Shown: positions 43,996 to 52,903, counted from the first letter of the stretch. The stretch is DNA of 64,000 nucleotides from Bacteroidales bacterium UBA4116 (GCA_002381645.1 DFXE01000011.1:1-64000); one strand, 5' to 3'. Notes: generated by a model not told the origin, from the sequence alone. Made by a program: numbers and translations.

Positions 43996-45933
43996 TTAAT
44001 TTTTTGTGTTTAAATCCTCCTCAAATAAAATTTCTTTCTCGAAAAACCATTCATTTTTAACAGCTATTTCTTTTAATTTATTTATATCGTCTGTATATGC
44101 TATTAAAGCTAAACTTTTTTTTGCCCTACTACAAATAACATAAAATAAACGTTTGGTTCTCTCCATGCTTGAATCTTTATCTTCTGCAATATTTTTTTTA
44201 TCTGTAGCACTTAAATCTTTAACTTCAAATAATTTTTCATAACTAAAGAGAGAGCCCCTAACTTCTTCATCGCTTAATATTCCTATAACTCTATCAAATT
44301 CCAAGCCTTTTACCCCCTGATGTGTTGCAAATTGGGTTTCGTCAGAAATATAAGTATTATAATTTTCAATTTCTTCAAATGAACATTTTAATGCATTTTT
44401 CCATGCATCCATTACAATATTATTCTCATCAGTATCTTCAACTATAACATCCTCTTCTATAGCGTTTTCTTCTGTGGTAGGAGCGACAAACTCTTCTGCA
44501 ATTTGCAATAAAGGGGGCGGTATATTAAAAAGCTTTGATTTATAGATACTTATCAATATGTCGGCAATTATGGGAGATTGCTTTTCCCATAATTTTAATA
44601 ATTCCTGTACTTTGATATTAACTTCTTTCAATAAATCTAATTGATTGCCTTCGTAAAATTTTAGTATTTCAGCATTTAATAAAGGAGATCTTGAAGTAAT
44701 GAGTTGTGAAATTTGTAACTTGTTTTTTTCTTTATGAGCTTTTATTAATGGGATTATATTTTTTGTAAAGAAATTCAGCGAAGATAATGTACCGTCCTTA
44801 AGGGAAGTGCGATATTTTTCAACGGCATTTAAAGATGTGAATAAAATATTAAATTTCAATCTAACAGCTGCCATGTGATGCTCTAGAATAAGGGTTTTTA
44901 CACTATTTGGGGCTTTATCCAACCAAAGAGAATCGCCTGTTATTTCAGACATTTTTTGTTTTACCTTAAATTCTAAAACTTCTTTGTTAGTTGAGGTCGG
45001 AAAAATAAATAAACGTACAATTCCCTCCATTTTTTCTACTCTTGACTTTTGCTCTATTCCGTCTATATCATGTCTTATTTTATTTATCAAGTCAATTATT
45101 CGTTTTTCACTCCTATGGTTCATTTCTTTGAAAGGCTTTTCCCATGTAAGTGGAATATTTTTTGCCAAATCTTCTTTTCCATCCATATATATTCTTTGCA
45201 TCATATCGCCGAAGAGTCCTAATGAGAAGTTTGACATTCTTTTTTCTAACTCAAAAAAAGATTCAATTAATTTTTTCTTTGTGTCTTGACTTTCATCTAT
45301 AAGGATTATAGGATATTTTTGAACTATTATTTTTTGGAATAATGGTTTATCTTTGAGAAAGAAGGCACATATTGAAATTACATCTTCGTGTTGCAATGAA
45401 TTTTTTTCAGTATTTTCTCCGTTTGGATCATACTTGAATTTTCTGATATTATCTATTTCTTTTAGTTTCTCTTCCCCTTTTTCTATGTTTTTTATTCGTT
45501 TTTTTGAGGCATCGGTTCCTTTTCTGCCCTTTGCCTCTTCTTCTTCCCATTTTAAAATTTTCTGTTTGATGTCAATTTTCAACCATTCTTTTATATCAGA
45601 AGTGTAATCTTTAATGATAGTCCATGCAAAACTGTGAATTGTTGAAACTTCGAATAAAGAAACATCTATAGTTTCTTTTCTTAATCTTTCCACGATTTCA
45701 TCACTGGCGGCATTTGTATATGTAATTACTGCAATTTGTTTATTTCGTAATCTCATAGTTCTGCCAAATTTTTTCCATATCTCTCTGAGTGTGTTAATCA
45801 AAGATCGTGTTTTACCTGACCCCGCACCTGCAAAAAGAAAAAAACTCTTAGGATTTTCAATGTTCAGACATTCGATAAGAGTTTTATCTACTTCATTATC
45901 TATATCATTGTTGTATATTGGCTTTTCACTCAT
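43996..45933 (-). CDS. UvrD-family (SF1) helicase, Gabija GajB-like
   Basis: A 645-residue SF1 helicase with all main motifs: FAGAGSGKTRSLINTL (I), AVITYTNAASDEIVERL (Ia), IILIDESQDTKKK (II), LGLFGDMMQRIYMDG (III), MNHRSEKRIIDLI (IV), THQGVKGLEFDRVIG (V) and FYVICSRAKKSLAL (VI). Insertions between II and V make it longer than the GajB examples I know (about 500). It overlaps the upstream OLD nuclease gene by four bases (ATGA), so the two are translationally coupled. OLD plus UvrD is the Gabija / class 2 OLD arrangement. Confidence 0.85.
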   Translation of the reverse strand: MSEKPIYNNDIDNEVDKTLIECLNIENPKSFFLFAGAGSGKTRSLINTLREIWKKFGRTMRLRNKQIAVITYTNAASDEIVERLRKETIDVSLFEVSTIHSFAWTIIKDYTSDIKEWLKIDIKQKILKWEEEEAKGRKGTDASKKRIKNIEKGEEKLKEIDNIRKFKYDPNGENTEKNSLQHEDVISICAFFLKDKPLFQKIIVQKYPIILIDESQDTKKKLIESFFELEKRMSNFSLGLFGDMMQRIYMDGKEDLAKNIPLTWEKPFKEMNHRSEKRIIDLINKIRHDIDGIEQKSRVEKMEGIVRLFIFPTSTNKEVLEFKVKQKMSEITGDSLWLDKAPNSVKTLILEHHMAAVRLKFNILFTSLNAVEKYRTSLKDGTLSSLNFFTKNIIPLIKAHKEKNKLQISQLITSRSPLLNAEILKFYEGNQLDLLKEVNIKVQELLKLWEKQSPIIADILISIYKSKLFNIPPPLLQIAEEFVAPTTEENAIEEDVIVEDTDENNIVMDAWKNALKCSFEEIENYNTYISDETQFATHQGVKGLEFDRVIGILSDEEVRGSLFSYEKLFEVKDLSATDKKNIAEDKDSSMERTKRLFYVICSRAKKSLALIAYTDDINKLKEIAVKNEWFFEKEILFEEDLNTKN

Positions 45934-48251
45934 TCTTTAGACTTTTTATTGTTATAATCTAAGGCATTTAATAGCCAGTCCAAACCATCTTTTATGTATT
46001 GAGGTGGTTTTAATCCGTCCAGATAGAGTAAATCTAAAGCAAACTCAGCCTTTGGAAAGTTACTATCTGATATAGCATTATATATATCCTGTTTAATAGC
46101 TTCTATAGTTGGCAATTTTAAGATATCAATTATTTTTTTTATGGATTTTTTGTTTTTATAATCTTCTAATTCTTCCTCACATATCTTTATTACATTATCC
46201 AATATATCTTTCCTATCTTTAGTATCCTCACCTTTCAAAGTTTCCAATTCTTCCCTCATTTTTTTTAATTCTTCATCTTTCTTATCAAATCTTTCTCCAT
46301 ATTGTTTTAGAGCAATAATATTTTCATTTTCAAATATAAGTGCGTCCTCAAAAGTATTTGGTAAAACTTCAGTTTGAGTTGAATTAAGTTCTACTGTTTT
46401 AGGATATTGATAAGCAACTTTAACAAGTAGAGTTGCTTTGTCTTCTTTTTTAATCACAAGCAACTTGTCTATTTTTTCTTCTTTAGGCAGCCATTTTTTT
46501 AATGTGGAGCTTCGTGTATGCAAATTTTTTCCTTTTTCTACCTTAGCTTTTACTCGCTTGTCTGTAGATAAAACGGCATCTATATCTGCAACGATTAAAG
46601 TTATAATACCAAGTTTCTCAATAAGGGGGCGTAATGTGTGTGCGTGGCTACCGCCAATCTCCAATAAAGAAATATAAGCCCAATTTAGCGACGGATAATA
46701 CTCTTTTATGAATTGAGGAATTAATAGACGTTCTGCTTGTCCTTCGACAAGGATCACAGCGTCTGCAAAAAATAAATCGGCATGTGCTAGTTTTAAGTAT
46801 CTTTTAGCAAATCGAACAGTATCTTCTGTACCGCCAAAAACATCTGACAGATTAACAACTGTTGAGGTTGGAATAGTATCCGTAGTTAGATTCCGTTTAA
46901 AATACCGTAAAGATGAGAATTCAACTTGTTCAACAATGTGATTTGAATGCGTACTTACAATTAGTTGTGTACAGAAATCGGGTTTATCTCCTAATTCCGA
47001 ATGATCTCTCAATCTATTGTAGGCTTCTTTTATAAAAACTTGCTGTACTTGGGCATGCAAATGAGCTTCGGGTTCTTCTACCAATACTATGTGCAATGGT
47101 TCAAAATCTTTTTCTTTGGAAGAGAAGCCTGCTTTTCCAACCTTCATCCAAGCATCTCTAAAAGCCATTAACTTGAAAGTCATAGATATTAAGTTTTGAT
47201 ACCCTAATCCATTATGCTTTTCTGACAGTTTTAATAGATTATGAATCTTTTCTCCAAAAATATCAAATACTACAGCTGAATCATGATTGTAACTGTCAAT
47301 AGGATTTACTTTACATTCGATGTTTATATTAGGATTACCAAGTGCCGGGTAATTCAAATTTTTAAGTTCACCTAATGGCTTTTCAAAACTTTCACCAATT
47401 TTTTTATCAAATTCTTTTCTTGCATCTTCTGAAGCTTTAATTGCTTCTAAATCCGAAGCCTCGATGAATTCGTCAGAGGTTAAATGTCTTTCATAATATT
47501 TTCGTAACTGTTTTGAAAGACTCTCATATCCTGTATCTCTGTCGTTAGCATCTCCAAATCCTCTTTGAGCATTAATACAGTCTATTCTTACTAATCCTTT
47601 AAATGGGTCAAAATCTAATGGAAAGGCTGTTAAGTTGTTATCAATATCTTCATTTTCAAATAATTCAGATGGTAGTATATATGCTTTAATTCCAAAGTAT
47701 TCATTTAATTTATTTCCTTTTTTTAAGAAATCCAGTAAGGAGCTGGGCCATAATTCTAAATCCTCTCTGCCCAGTTTCTTTATGTGTGTTCTACGTTCAC
47801 GATAATCGTTCAGTAATTTGGAAATATCTTTAGGCTCAAAACGGAGACGTACTCCAAGTTTACCACCTTCCCAATCTAAAGATGGTATGATTTTGTTTAC
47901 ATGATGTAGTTCTTTTTCTGATATTTCTATCCATACATCTAAGTGAGGTAGCAACAAATCCCATTCTGAGAGCAATTTGGTACTATCTATAGGCTCATTT
48001 ACTTCTATACTTTCCCAGACTTTTCCTATTTCATTGATTTGAAGCCAATTTGGTAAGGTGAAATCAGAAGGGCTAAATGAATGTAAAGAATTGTCATCTA
48101 TGTTTTTACAAAAGAAAAGCATCAAACAATTCATTGCAGAAGTCTTACCACTATTGTTTGCACCTACAAAAATCGTTTTATTATCCGCAATATCTATTCT
48201 GCATTTTTTCAGTTTTCTGAAATTACTAATATCAAGACGTGATAGTTTCAT
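45930..48251 (-). CDS. OLD-family ATPase-TOPRIM nuclease, Gabija GajA-like
   Basis: The 773-residue protein has an N-terminal ABC-type ATPase (Walker A GANNSGKTSAMNCLMLFF at about residues 31-48; VEEPEAHLHAQVQQVF; H-loop in LIVSTHSNHIVEQ) and a TOPRIM nuclease (AVILVEGQAERLLIP with the catalytic glutamate; IVADIDAVL with the D-x-D). The C-terminal 220 residues are charged and coiled-coil, longer than in the roughly 580-residue GajA proteins I know. It is the first gene of the four-gene minus-strand block. Known GajA cleaves DNA when nucleotides are depleted; this is inferred here. Confidence 0.85.
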   Translation of the reverse strand: MKLSRLDISNFRKLKKCRIDIADNKTIFVGANNSGKTSAMNCLMLFFCKNIDDNSLHSFSPSDFTLPNWLQINEIGKVWESIEVNEPIDSTKLLSEWDLLLPHLDVWIEISEKELHHVNKIIPSLDWEGGKLGVRLRFEPKDISKLLNDYRERRTHIKKLGREDLELWPSSLLDFLKKGNKLNEYFGIKAYILPSELFENEDIDNNLTAFPLDFDPFKGLVRIDCINAQRGFGDANDRDTGYESLSKQLRKYYERHLTSDEFIEASDLEAIKASEDARKEFDKKIGESFEKPLGELKNLNYPALGNPNINIECKVNPIDSYNHDSAVVFDIFGEKIHNLLKLSEKHNGLGYQNLISMTFKLMAFRDAWMKVGKAGFSSKEKDFEPLHIVLVEEPEAHLHAQVQQVFIKEAYNRLRDHSELGDKPDFCTQLIVSTHSNHIVEQVEFSSLRYFKRNLTTDTIPTSTVVNLSDVFGGTEDTVRFAKRYLKLAHADLFFADAVILVEGQAERLLIPQFIKEYYPSLNWAYISLLEIGGSHAHTLRPLIEKLGIITLIVADIDAVLSTDKRVKAKVEKGKNLHTRSSTLKKWLPKEEKIDKLLVIKKEDKATLLVKVAYQYPKTVELNSTQTEVLPNTFEDALIFENENIIALKQYGERFDKKDEELKKMREELETLKGEDTKDRKDILDNVIKICEEELEDYKNKKSIKKIIDILKLPTIEAIKQDIYNAISDSNFPKAEFALDLLYLDGLKPPQYIKDGLDWLLNALDYNNKKSKE

Positions 48252-48417
48252 ATATCATATTATTGATTTTAATTGTGAATCTTGGTAAAGATACTGATTA
48301 TCACAAAAAAATCCTTAAAAAGTGCAAGTTTTAAACAGATATATTACTAATTGACTGTCACTTGTTTACCAATTAGTGCTCGAAATTATTATTTCATATT
48401 TTTTTCACAAGTTTATC

Positions 48418-48442
48418 TATACTATGTATTAACAATAGTATA
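48418..48442. promoter_or_regulatory. Palindrome upstream of the HU-like gene
   Basis: TATACTAT (48418-48425), nine bases, then its exact complement ATAGTATA (48435-48442), ending 20 bases before ATG 48463. It probably marks an operator of the HU-like gene. The remainder of 48252-48417 is AT-rich with no clear gene; on the minus strand, TATCTTTA near 48280-48290 is a weak -7 element for the defence block. Confidence 0.5.
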
Positions 48443-48462
48443 AACCTTCAAAAGTTAAACTC

Positions 48463-48936
48463 ATGGGATTAAAGTACGTAGTAACAAAACAAGTGTTCGG
48501 ATTTGACAAGACAAAAACTGCCAAATTCGTACCCAAACAAATCATTACAGGTCAGGTAACATTCGGCAAACTTTGTACGCAAGTCGGCCAAATTTGTGGT
48601 GCACATCGAGGTACCGTACAACTTATCATTGCCGGATTGGTAGATGCACTAATAAATAATCTGGATGATGGTAAAAGTGTGCAGCTGGGCGAGTTTGGTA
48701 TATTCCGACCGTCAATCAAAGCAAATGCCTCCGATAAGGAAGAAGAAGCGGATGCAAGCAAAATCTACCGACGGAAGATTCTTTTCACTCCCGGGAATGC
48801 TTTGAAAAGTGCAATGAATAATACCAGTATTACCCGTTATGCTGTACCGGATAGGGATTACACAGATGGAACAAGTGATACAGGTACTGGCACAGGTAAT
48901 AAAGACGATAATGATTTTGTCGATCCATCAGCTTAA
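48463..48936 (+). CDS. HU-family DNA-binding protein (HU-HIG type)
   Basis: The 157-residue protein is of the larger Bacteroidetes HU-like class: an extended N-terminal strand region (MGLKYVVTKQVFGFDKTKTAKF), a HU-like helical core with QVGQICGAHRGTVQLIIAGLVDAL, then VQLGEFGIFRPSIKANAS and KILFTPGNALKSAMNN. The last 30 residues are acidic and glycine/threonine rich. It is likely to bind and bend DNA of the element. It has its own promoter region and a downstream terminator. Confidence 0.82.
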   Translation: MGLKYVVTKQVFGFDKTKTAKFVPKQIITGQVTFGKLCTQVGQICGAHRGTVQLIIAGLVDALINNLDDGKSVQLGEFGIFRPSIKANASDKEEEADASKIYRRKILFTPGNALKSAMNNTSITRYAVPDRDYTDGTSDTGTGTGNKDDNDFVDPSA

Positions 48937-48962
48937 TTGACTGAAATTATAGGTCTAAAAGA

Positions 48963-48996
48963 AACCGGACATGTTTTAAACATGCTCCGGTTTTTA
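48963..48996 (+). terminator. Terminator after the HU-like gene
   Basis: AAACCGGACATGTTT (48963-48977) pairs with TAAACATGCTCCGGTTT (about 48978-48994, one bulge), followed by TTTATTTG. It closely resembles the hairpin at 23859-23893. Confidence 0.75.
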
Positions 48997-49158
48997 TTTG
49001 ATCTTTTTTCTGATGCAGCGAAATTTTATTTTCAGTGCAGTAAAAATATATTTTGGATACAACGACTTTACCTGCACCCTACCATTCAACTGCCAAACCC
49101 TACCACCCCTTTTAAAATCAGCATTTTACTCATTTTTCCACCCTATTTTCGTCCTCAA

Positions 49159-49180
49159 ATTACATTAATGTCAATGTAAT
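49159..49180. promoter_or_regulatory. Palindrome upstream of the DUF3945 gene
   Basis: ATTACATT (49159-49166), six bases, then AATGTAAT (49173-49180), ending 20 bases before ATG 49201, a spacing like that of the palindrome before the HU-like gene. Probable operator or leader hairpin. Confidence 0.45.
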
Positions 49181-49200
49181 TATCAAACAATTATTTTAAT

Positions 49201-50601
49201 ATGGATGAAAATTTAAATGACCAGGAAGTATTACTGGTAGTAGAAAAAGACAGTAACGAGCTGAAAGCCGTTACCGGATTAAATGAAGACGGAACACCAA
49301 AGACCGTCAAACCCGAAGCGAAGAATGAACCGGATTTCCTAAAGGTGGACAAACACGGCGATGTATTGGAAAACTTCTTTGAGAACTTCATGCGGCAGGC
49401 GAAAGAACCCACCCATTTCCATTTCTTCAAAGTACCCTTAGAGAAAATGGAGAACATGGTTATCGGCTTGCAGGAATTATTGAAGAATCCCGAAAATCCG
49501 ACCAACAAACAGATGCTGGACGAGCAGCGGGTTATGCCGGAGAGCTTTGCACCGAAACCGTATCAGGCAATAGATGAATCCCGCATTAATTGGGAACAGC
49601 TGGAAAGTATCGGCGTTACGCGCGAGCAACTTGTTAAAACCAATTCATTGGACAAGATGCTCAACTGGCAGAAATCTCCGGTACTGTTTCCCATACAGGG
49701 AGAGATAAGCGGTATCCATCTCCAAACCGATGCTCGTTTGTCTTTTCGGGAAAATGCTGAAGGAGAGCTAAGCCTTCGTGTACATTCCGTCCGTCAGCAG
49801 CCGGAGCTGGATGTTCCCCTGTATGGCACCCAACTTACGGAAGAAGATAAAAAGAACCTTCTGGAAAAAGGGAATGCCGGACGATTGATCGAGTTTAATG
49901 TGGGCAACAACAAAACAATCAATGCATACGTATCAGTAGATAAGCTAACCAATGAATTGGTAGTCCTGAATGCTGATAAGATAAAAATACCTGATGAACT
50001 CAAAGGAGTAAAACTCACTGAGCAGCAGAAGCAGGAACTAAAGGAAGGTAAAGGAGTATATATTGAAAATATGCTTTCCAAAAACCTGAAACCTTTCAAT
50101 GCGACCGTACAGGTCAATGCCGATAAGCGAGGACTGGAGTTTCATTTCCCCGATACACAACAGCAGTCTCAGAATCAAAATGAGAAAATCAAGCAGGGAG
50201 AACTCCCCAATACTTTCCGCAAAGTTAAATTGAGTGAAGACCAGAAGGACAGCTTGAAAGAAGGCCGCACTGTTTATGTTTCCGGCTTAAAAGACAAGAA
50301 AGGCAGGGATTACAGCGGGTATATGACCTTAAACAAGGAACAGGGTAAAATAGATTTTATGTTCCCCGGCCAGTATAAGGAAGCCCTAAAAGCAGGTCTT
50401 GTCGTTCCCGACAACCGCCATAAGACACAGGTTGCCGCTAACAACGACGGAGCAAAGGCAGAAGTGAATAAGGCGGTGAATGAACCGATGAAGAAAGGGC
50501 AATCCGAACCTACCGAAAAGCAGCAAGAGAAACAAGAGAAGAAAGAAGAACAAACGCAGGAGCAAAGTGCGCCCAAAGTATCGCGAGGGCGTAAGATGTA
50601 A
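49201..50601 (+). CDS. DUF3945 (and DUF4099-like) ICE protein
   Basis: The 466-residue protein begins a DNA-processing operon with topB and the helicase giant. Three DUF3945-type repeats are visible: LTEEDKKNLLEKGNAGRLIE, LTEQQKQELKEGKGVYIENM and LSEDQKDSLKEGRTVYVSGL (about residues 218, 275 and 342). Before these is a region with AIDESRINWEQLESIGVTRE, typical of the associated DUF4099. The C-terminus is a charged Q/E/K-rich tail ending RGRKM. No enzymatic motif is seen. Confidence 0.78.
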   Translation: MDENLNDQEVLLVVEKDSNELKAVTGLNEDGTPKTVKPEAKNEPDFLKVDKHGDVLENFFENFMRQAKEPTHFHFFKVPLEKMENMVIGLQELLKNPENPTNKQMLDEQRVMPESFAPKPYQAIDESRINWEQLESIGVTREQLVKTNSLDKMLNWQKSPVLFPIQGEISGIHLQTDARLSFRENAEGELSLRVHSVRQQPELDVPLYGTQLTEEDKKNLLEKGNAGRLIEFNVGNNKTINAYVSVDKLTNELVVLNADKIKIPDELKGVKLTEQQKQELKEGKGVYIENMLSKNLKPFNATVQVNADKRGLEFHFPDTQQQSQNQNEKIKQGELPNTFRKVKLSEDQKDSLKEGRTVYVSGLKDKKGRDYSGYMTLNKEQGKIDFMFPGQYKEALKAGLVVPDNRHKTQVAANNDGAKAEVNKAVNEPMKKGQSEPTEKQQEKQEKKEEQTQEQSAPKVSRGRKM

Positions 50602-50619
50602 TTCTTCTTTCTAATCCAA

Positions 50620-50640
50620 TTATCCACAAATTAATTCAAG
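50620..50640 (+). repeat. ICE leader element with DnaA-box sequence, copy upstream of topB
   Basis: TTATCCACA followed directly by AATTAATTCAAG. The topB ATG follows after 7 bases. Confidence 0.85.
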
Positions 50641-50647
50641 TCAAAAA

Positions 50648-52747
50648 ATGAATGATATAAAAATTGCTATCCTTGCCGAGAAACCATCTGTTGCAAGGAG
50701 CATTGCCGAGGTAGTCGGCGCAAAAACAAAAAAAGATGGCTATCTGGAAGGTAATAATTACCTTGTAACGTGGGCTTTCGGACATTTGGTGCAACTCGCA
50801 CTACCTGAGCACTATGGTGCAAAAGGATTTTCAAGGGATCATCTCCCAATTATCCCTCATGAATTTATGCTTATTCCCCGTCAAGTCCGCGCGGAAAAAG
50901 GATATAAAGACGATCCGTCAGCCCTCAAACAGTTAAAGACTATCGAACACGTATTTAAACAATGCGAGAAGATTATCGTAGCAACTGATGCCGGACGCGA
51001 AGGAGAATTGATATTCCGTCTAATCTATGACTATCTGGCCTCAGATATTTACTTTGAACGTCTCTGGATTTCTTCCTTAACCGAAAAATCAATTAAAGAA
51101 GGTTTGATAAAACTAAGATCGGGTACAGAATACGACAACCTTTATGCGGCGGCAGAAGCCCGAAGTCAGGCAGACTGGCTCATTGGTATTAACGGTTCCC
51201 AGGCATTGAGTGTTGCCGCAGGCAATGGTGTGTATTCCTTGGGCAGAGTTCAGACTCCAACATTGGCAATGATATGCAGTCGTTATTTGGAAAACAAAAA
51301 CTTCAAATCTGTACCATTCTGGCAAATGCAGTTTGTAACTTCCATTGCAGGAAAAAATATAACGGCAACGGGAAAAGATAAGTTTTCCGATCATGCAGAA
51401 GCAACAAGCATTTATAATAAGGTACGTTATGCCGATACAGTTTCTGCCGTAAAAGTAGAACGCAAAGAAACAAGGCAGGAGCCACCACTCCTATATGACC
51501 TGACTACCTTACAGAAAGAAGCCAATAGTAAGCATGGCTTCTCTGCTGATAAAACCCTTTCCCTTGCACAAAAACTATATGAGTCGAAATACCTGACCTA
51601 TCCAAGAACGGGAAGTAGGTATATTTCGGACGATATTTTTCTTGAAATCGGGGGATTGATTAATAAGCTAAAAGAATATAATCGTTTTACTACTTATGCG
51701 GAAAAACTGTCTGACATGAGTCTGAGTATTCGTCCGGTGGATGACAAAAAAGTAACCGACCACCATGCTTTGCTTATCACTGATAATTTACCTGATGCCT
51801 TACATTCAGATGAACGTATCATTTACGAAATGGTAGCCGCCCGTATGTTGGAAGCCTTTTCTTCCACATGTATTAAGGATGTAACTACAGTAGCATTCGG
51901 TATATATGATGTATCGTTTGAGGTCAAAGGCTCTGTGATGAAACGGAAAGGATGGCGTGAAGTCCTGAATGAGAAAGAAGAAGGTATAGAAAATAATACA
52001 GAACTTCCCGAAATACACGAAGGAGCAGTCTATCCTGTATCATCCATAGATTTACAGGAAAAGCAAACAAAACCCAAACCGCTTCATACGGAAAGCTCCT
52101 TACTTGGAGCGATGGAAACCTGTGGCAGGGATTTGGAGAACGAAGAACAACGGCTTGCCCTAAAGACTTGCGGAATCGGTACGCCTGCCACCCGTGCGGC
52201 CATTATCGAAACACTCTTTTCCCGTGATTATATCCGTCGGGAGAAAAAATCATTGGTTCCAACTGACAAAGGGCTTTCGGTATATGATATTGTCAAAAAC
52301 AAACGAATCTCTGATGTTGAAATGACCGGCTATTGGGAGGATGCATTCCTGAAAATTGAACGGGGCGAACAACAAGCCGACAATTTCACCAAAGGTATTG
52401 AAGTTTATACCCGGCAAATTACAGAAGAATTGCTCAATCTCGATTTGCCATTTTCCGCTAATTCTTACTCTTGCCCCAAATGTGGTAAACAGGGATTGAG
52501 ATTTCTTACTTCCGTTTGCAAATGTTCCGACGACTCATGTGGCTTTGTGATGTTCCGAAACTGTGGCGGAAAGAAACTGACAGATGATATTTTCATTGAG
52601 CTGCTATCCGAAGGGAAAACCCGCCTTATCAAAGGCTTTACCAGCAAAGCCGGAAAACGCTTCGACGCATACCTAACACTCAATAGTGAATGTAAAGTTA
52701 TCTATGAGTTTCCCGAAAGGAAAGGTAATTATAAACGGGGAAAATAA
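50648..52747 (+). CDS. topB: DNA topoisomerase III (type IA)
   Basis: A 699-residue type IA topoisomerase. The TOPRIM domain has ILAEKPSVARSIAEVVG and ATDAGREGELIFRLIYDY; the active-site tyrosine is in YLTYPRTGSRYIS (first tyrosine of the YPRTGS motif). The C-terminus carries a zinc-finger-like YSCPKCGKQGLRF and a DUF-type tail (SEGKTRLIKGFTSKAGKRFD). TopB-like genes are standard in Bacteroides ICEs; in CTnDOT the related Exc protein has topoisomerase activity. A leader element precedes it and a terminator follows. Confidence 0.92.
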   Translation: MNDIKIAILAEKPSVARSIAEVVGAKTKKDGYLEGNNYLVTWAFGHLVQLALPEHYGAKGFSRDHLPIIPHEFMLIPRQVRAEKGYKDDPSALKQLKTIEHVFKQCEKIIVATDAGREGELIFRLIYDYLASDIYFERLWISSLTEKSIKEGLIKLRSGTEYDNLYAAAEARSQADWLIGINGSQALSVAAGNGVYSLGRVQTPTLAMICSRYLENKNFKSVPFWQMQFVTSIAGKNITATGKDKFSDHAEATSIYNKVRYADTVSAVKVERKETRQEPPLLYDLTTLQKEANSKHGFSADKTLSLAQKLYESKYLTYPRTGSRYISDDIFLEIGGLINKLKEYNRFTTYAEKLSDMSLSIRPVDDKKVTDHHALLITDNLPDALHSDERIIYEMVAARMLEAFSSTCIKDVTTVAFGIYDVSFEVKGSVMKRKGWREVLNEKEEGIENNTELPEIHEGAVYPVSSIDLQEKQTKPKPLHTESSLLGAMETCGRDLENEEQRLALKTCGIGTPATRAAIIETLFSRDYIRREKKSLVPTDKGLSVYDIVKNKRISDVEMTGYWEDAFLKIERGEQQADNFTKGIEVYTRQITEELLNLDLPFSANSYSCPKCGKQGLRFLTSVCKCSDDSCGFVMFRNCGGKKLTDDIFIELLSEGKTRLIKGFTSKAGKRFDAYLTLNSECKVIYEFPERKGNYKRGK

Positions 52748-52797
52748 GTATCTTTACCACAGATTCTACAAGAAGCATAAAACTGTTTATAGTTTGG

Positions 52798-52819
52798 CTT
52801 TGAGTTAATCTGTGGATAA
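52798..52819 (-). repeat. ICE leader element, diverged inverted copy after topB
   Basis: Read on the minus strand it is TTATCCACA then GATTAACTCAAAG, two changes from the traN copy. It points away from the DUF1896 gene and does not precede any minus-strand gene. It faces the copy at 52877-52897 and could pair with it. Confidence 0.65.
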
Positions 52820-52850
52820 GGCATCTGGGCTTGAATAACCCGGATGCCGT
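52820..52850 (+). terminator. Terminator after topB
   Basis: GGCATCTGGG (52820-52829) pairs with CCCGGATGCC (52839-52848), followed by GTTTTCGTTTCT. It starts directly after the inverted leader copy. Confidence 0.65.
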
Positions 52851-52876
52851 TTTCGTTTCTCCCTTCCTATTCAATT

Positions 52877-52897
52877 TTATCCACAAATTAATTCAAG
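52877..52897 (+). repeat. ICE leader element with DnaA-box sequence, copy upstream of the DUF1896 gene
   Basis: Identical over 21 bases to the topB and traE copies, and sharing flanking CAAT before and TCA after with topB. The ATG at 52904 follows after 6 bases. Confidence 0.85.
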
Positions 52898-52903
52898 TCA
52901 TAT

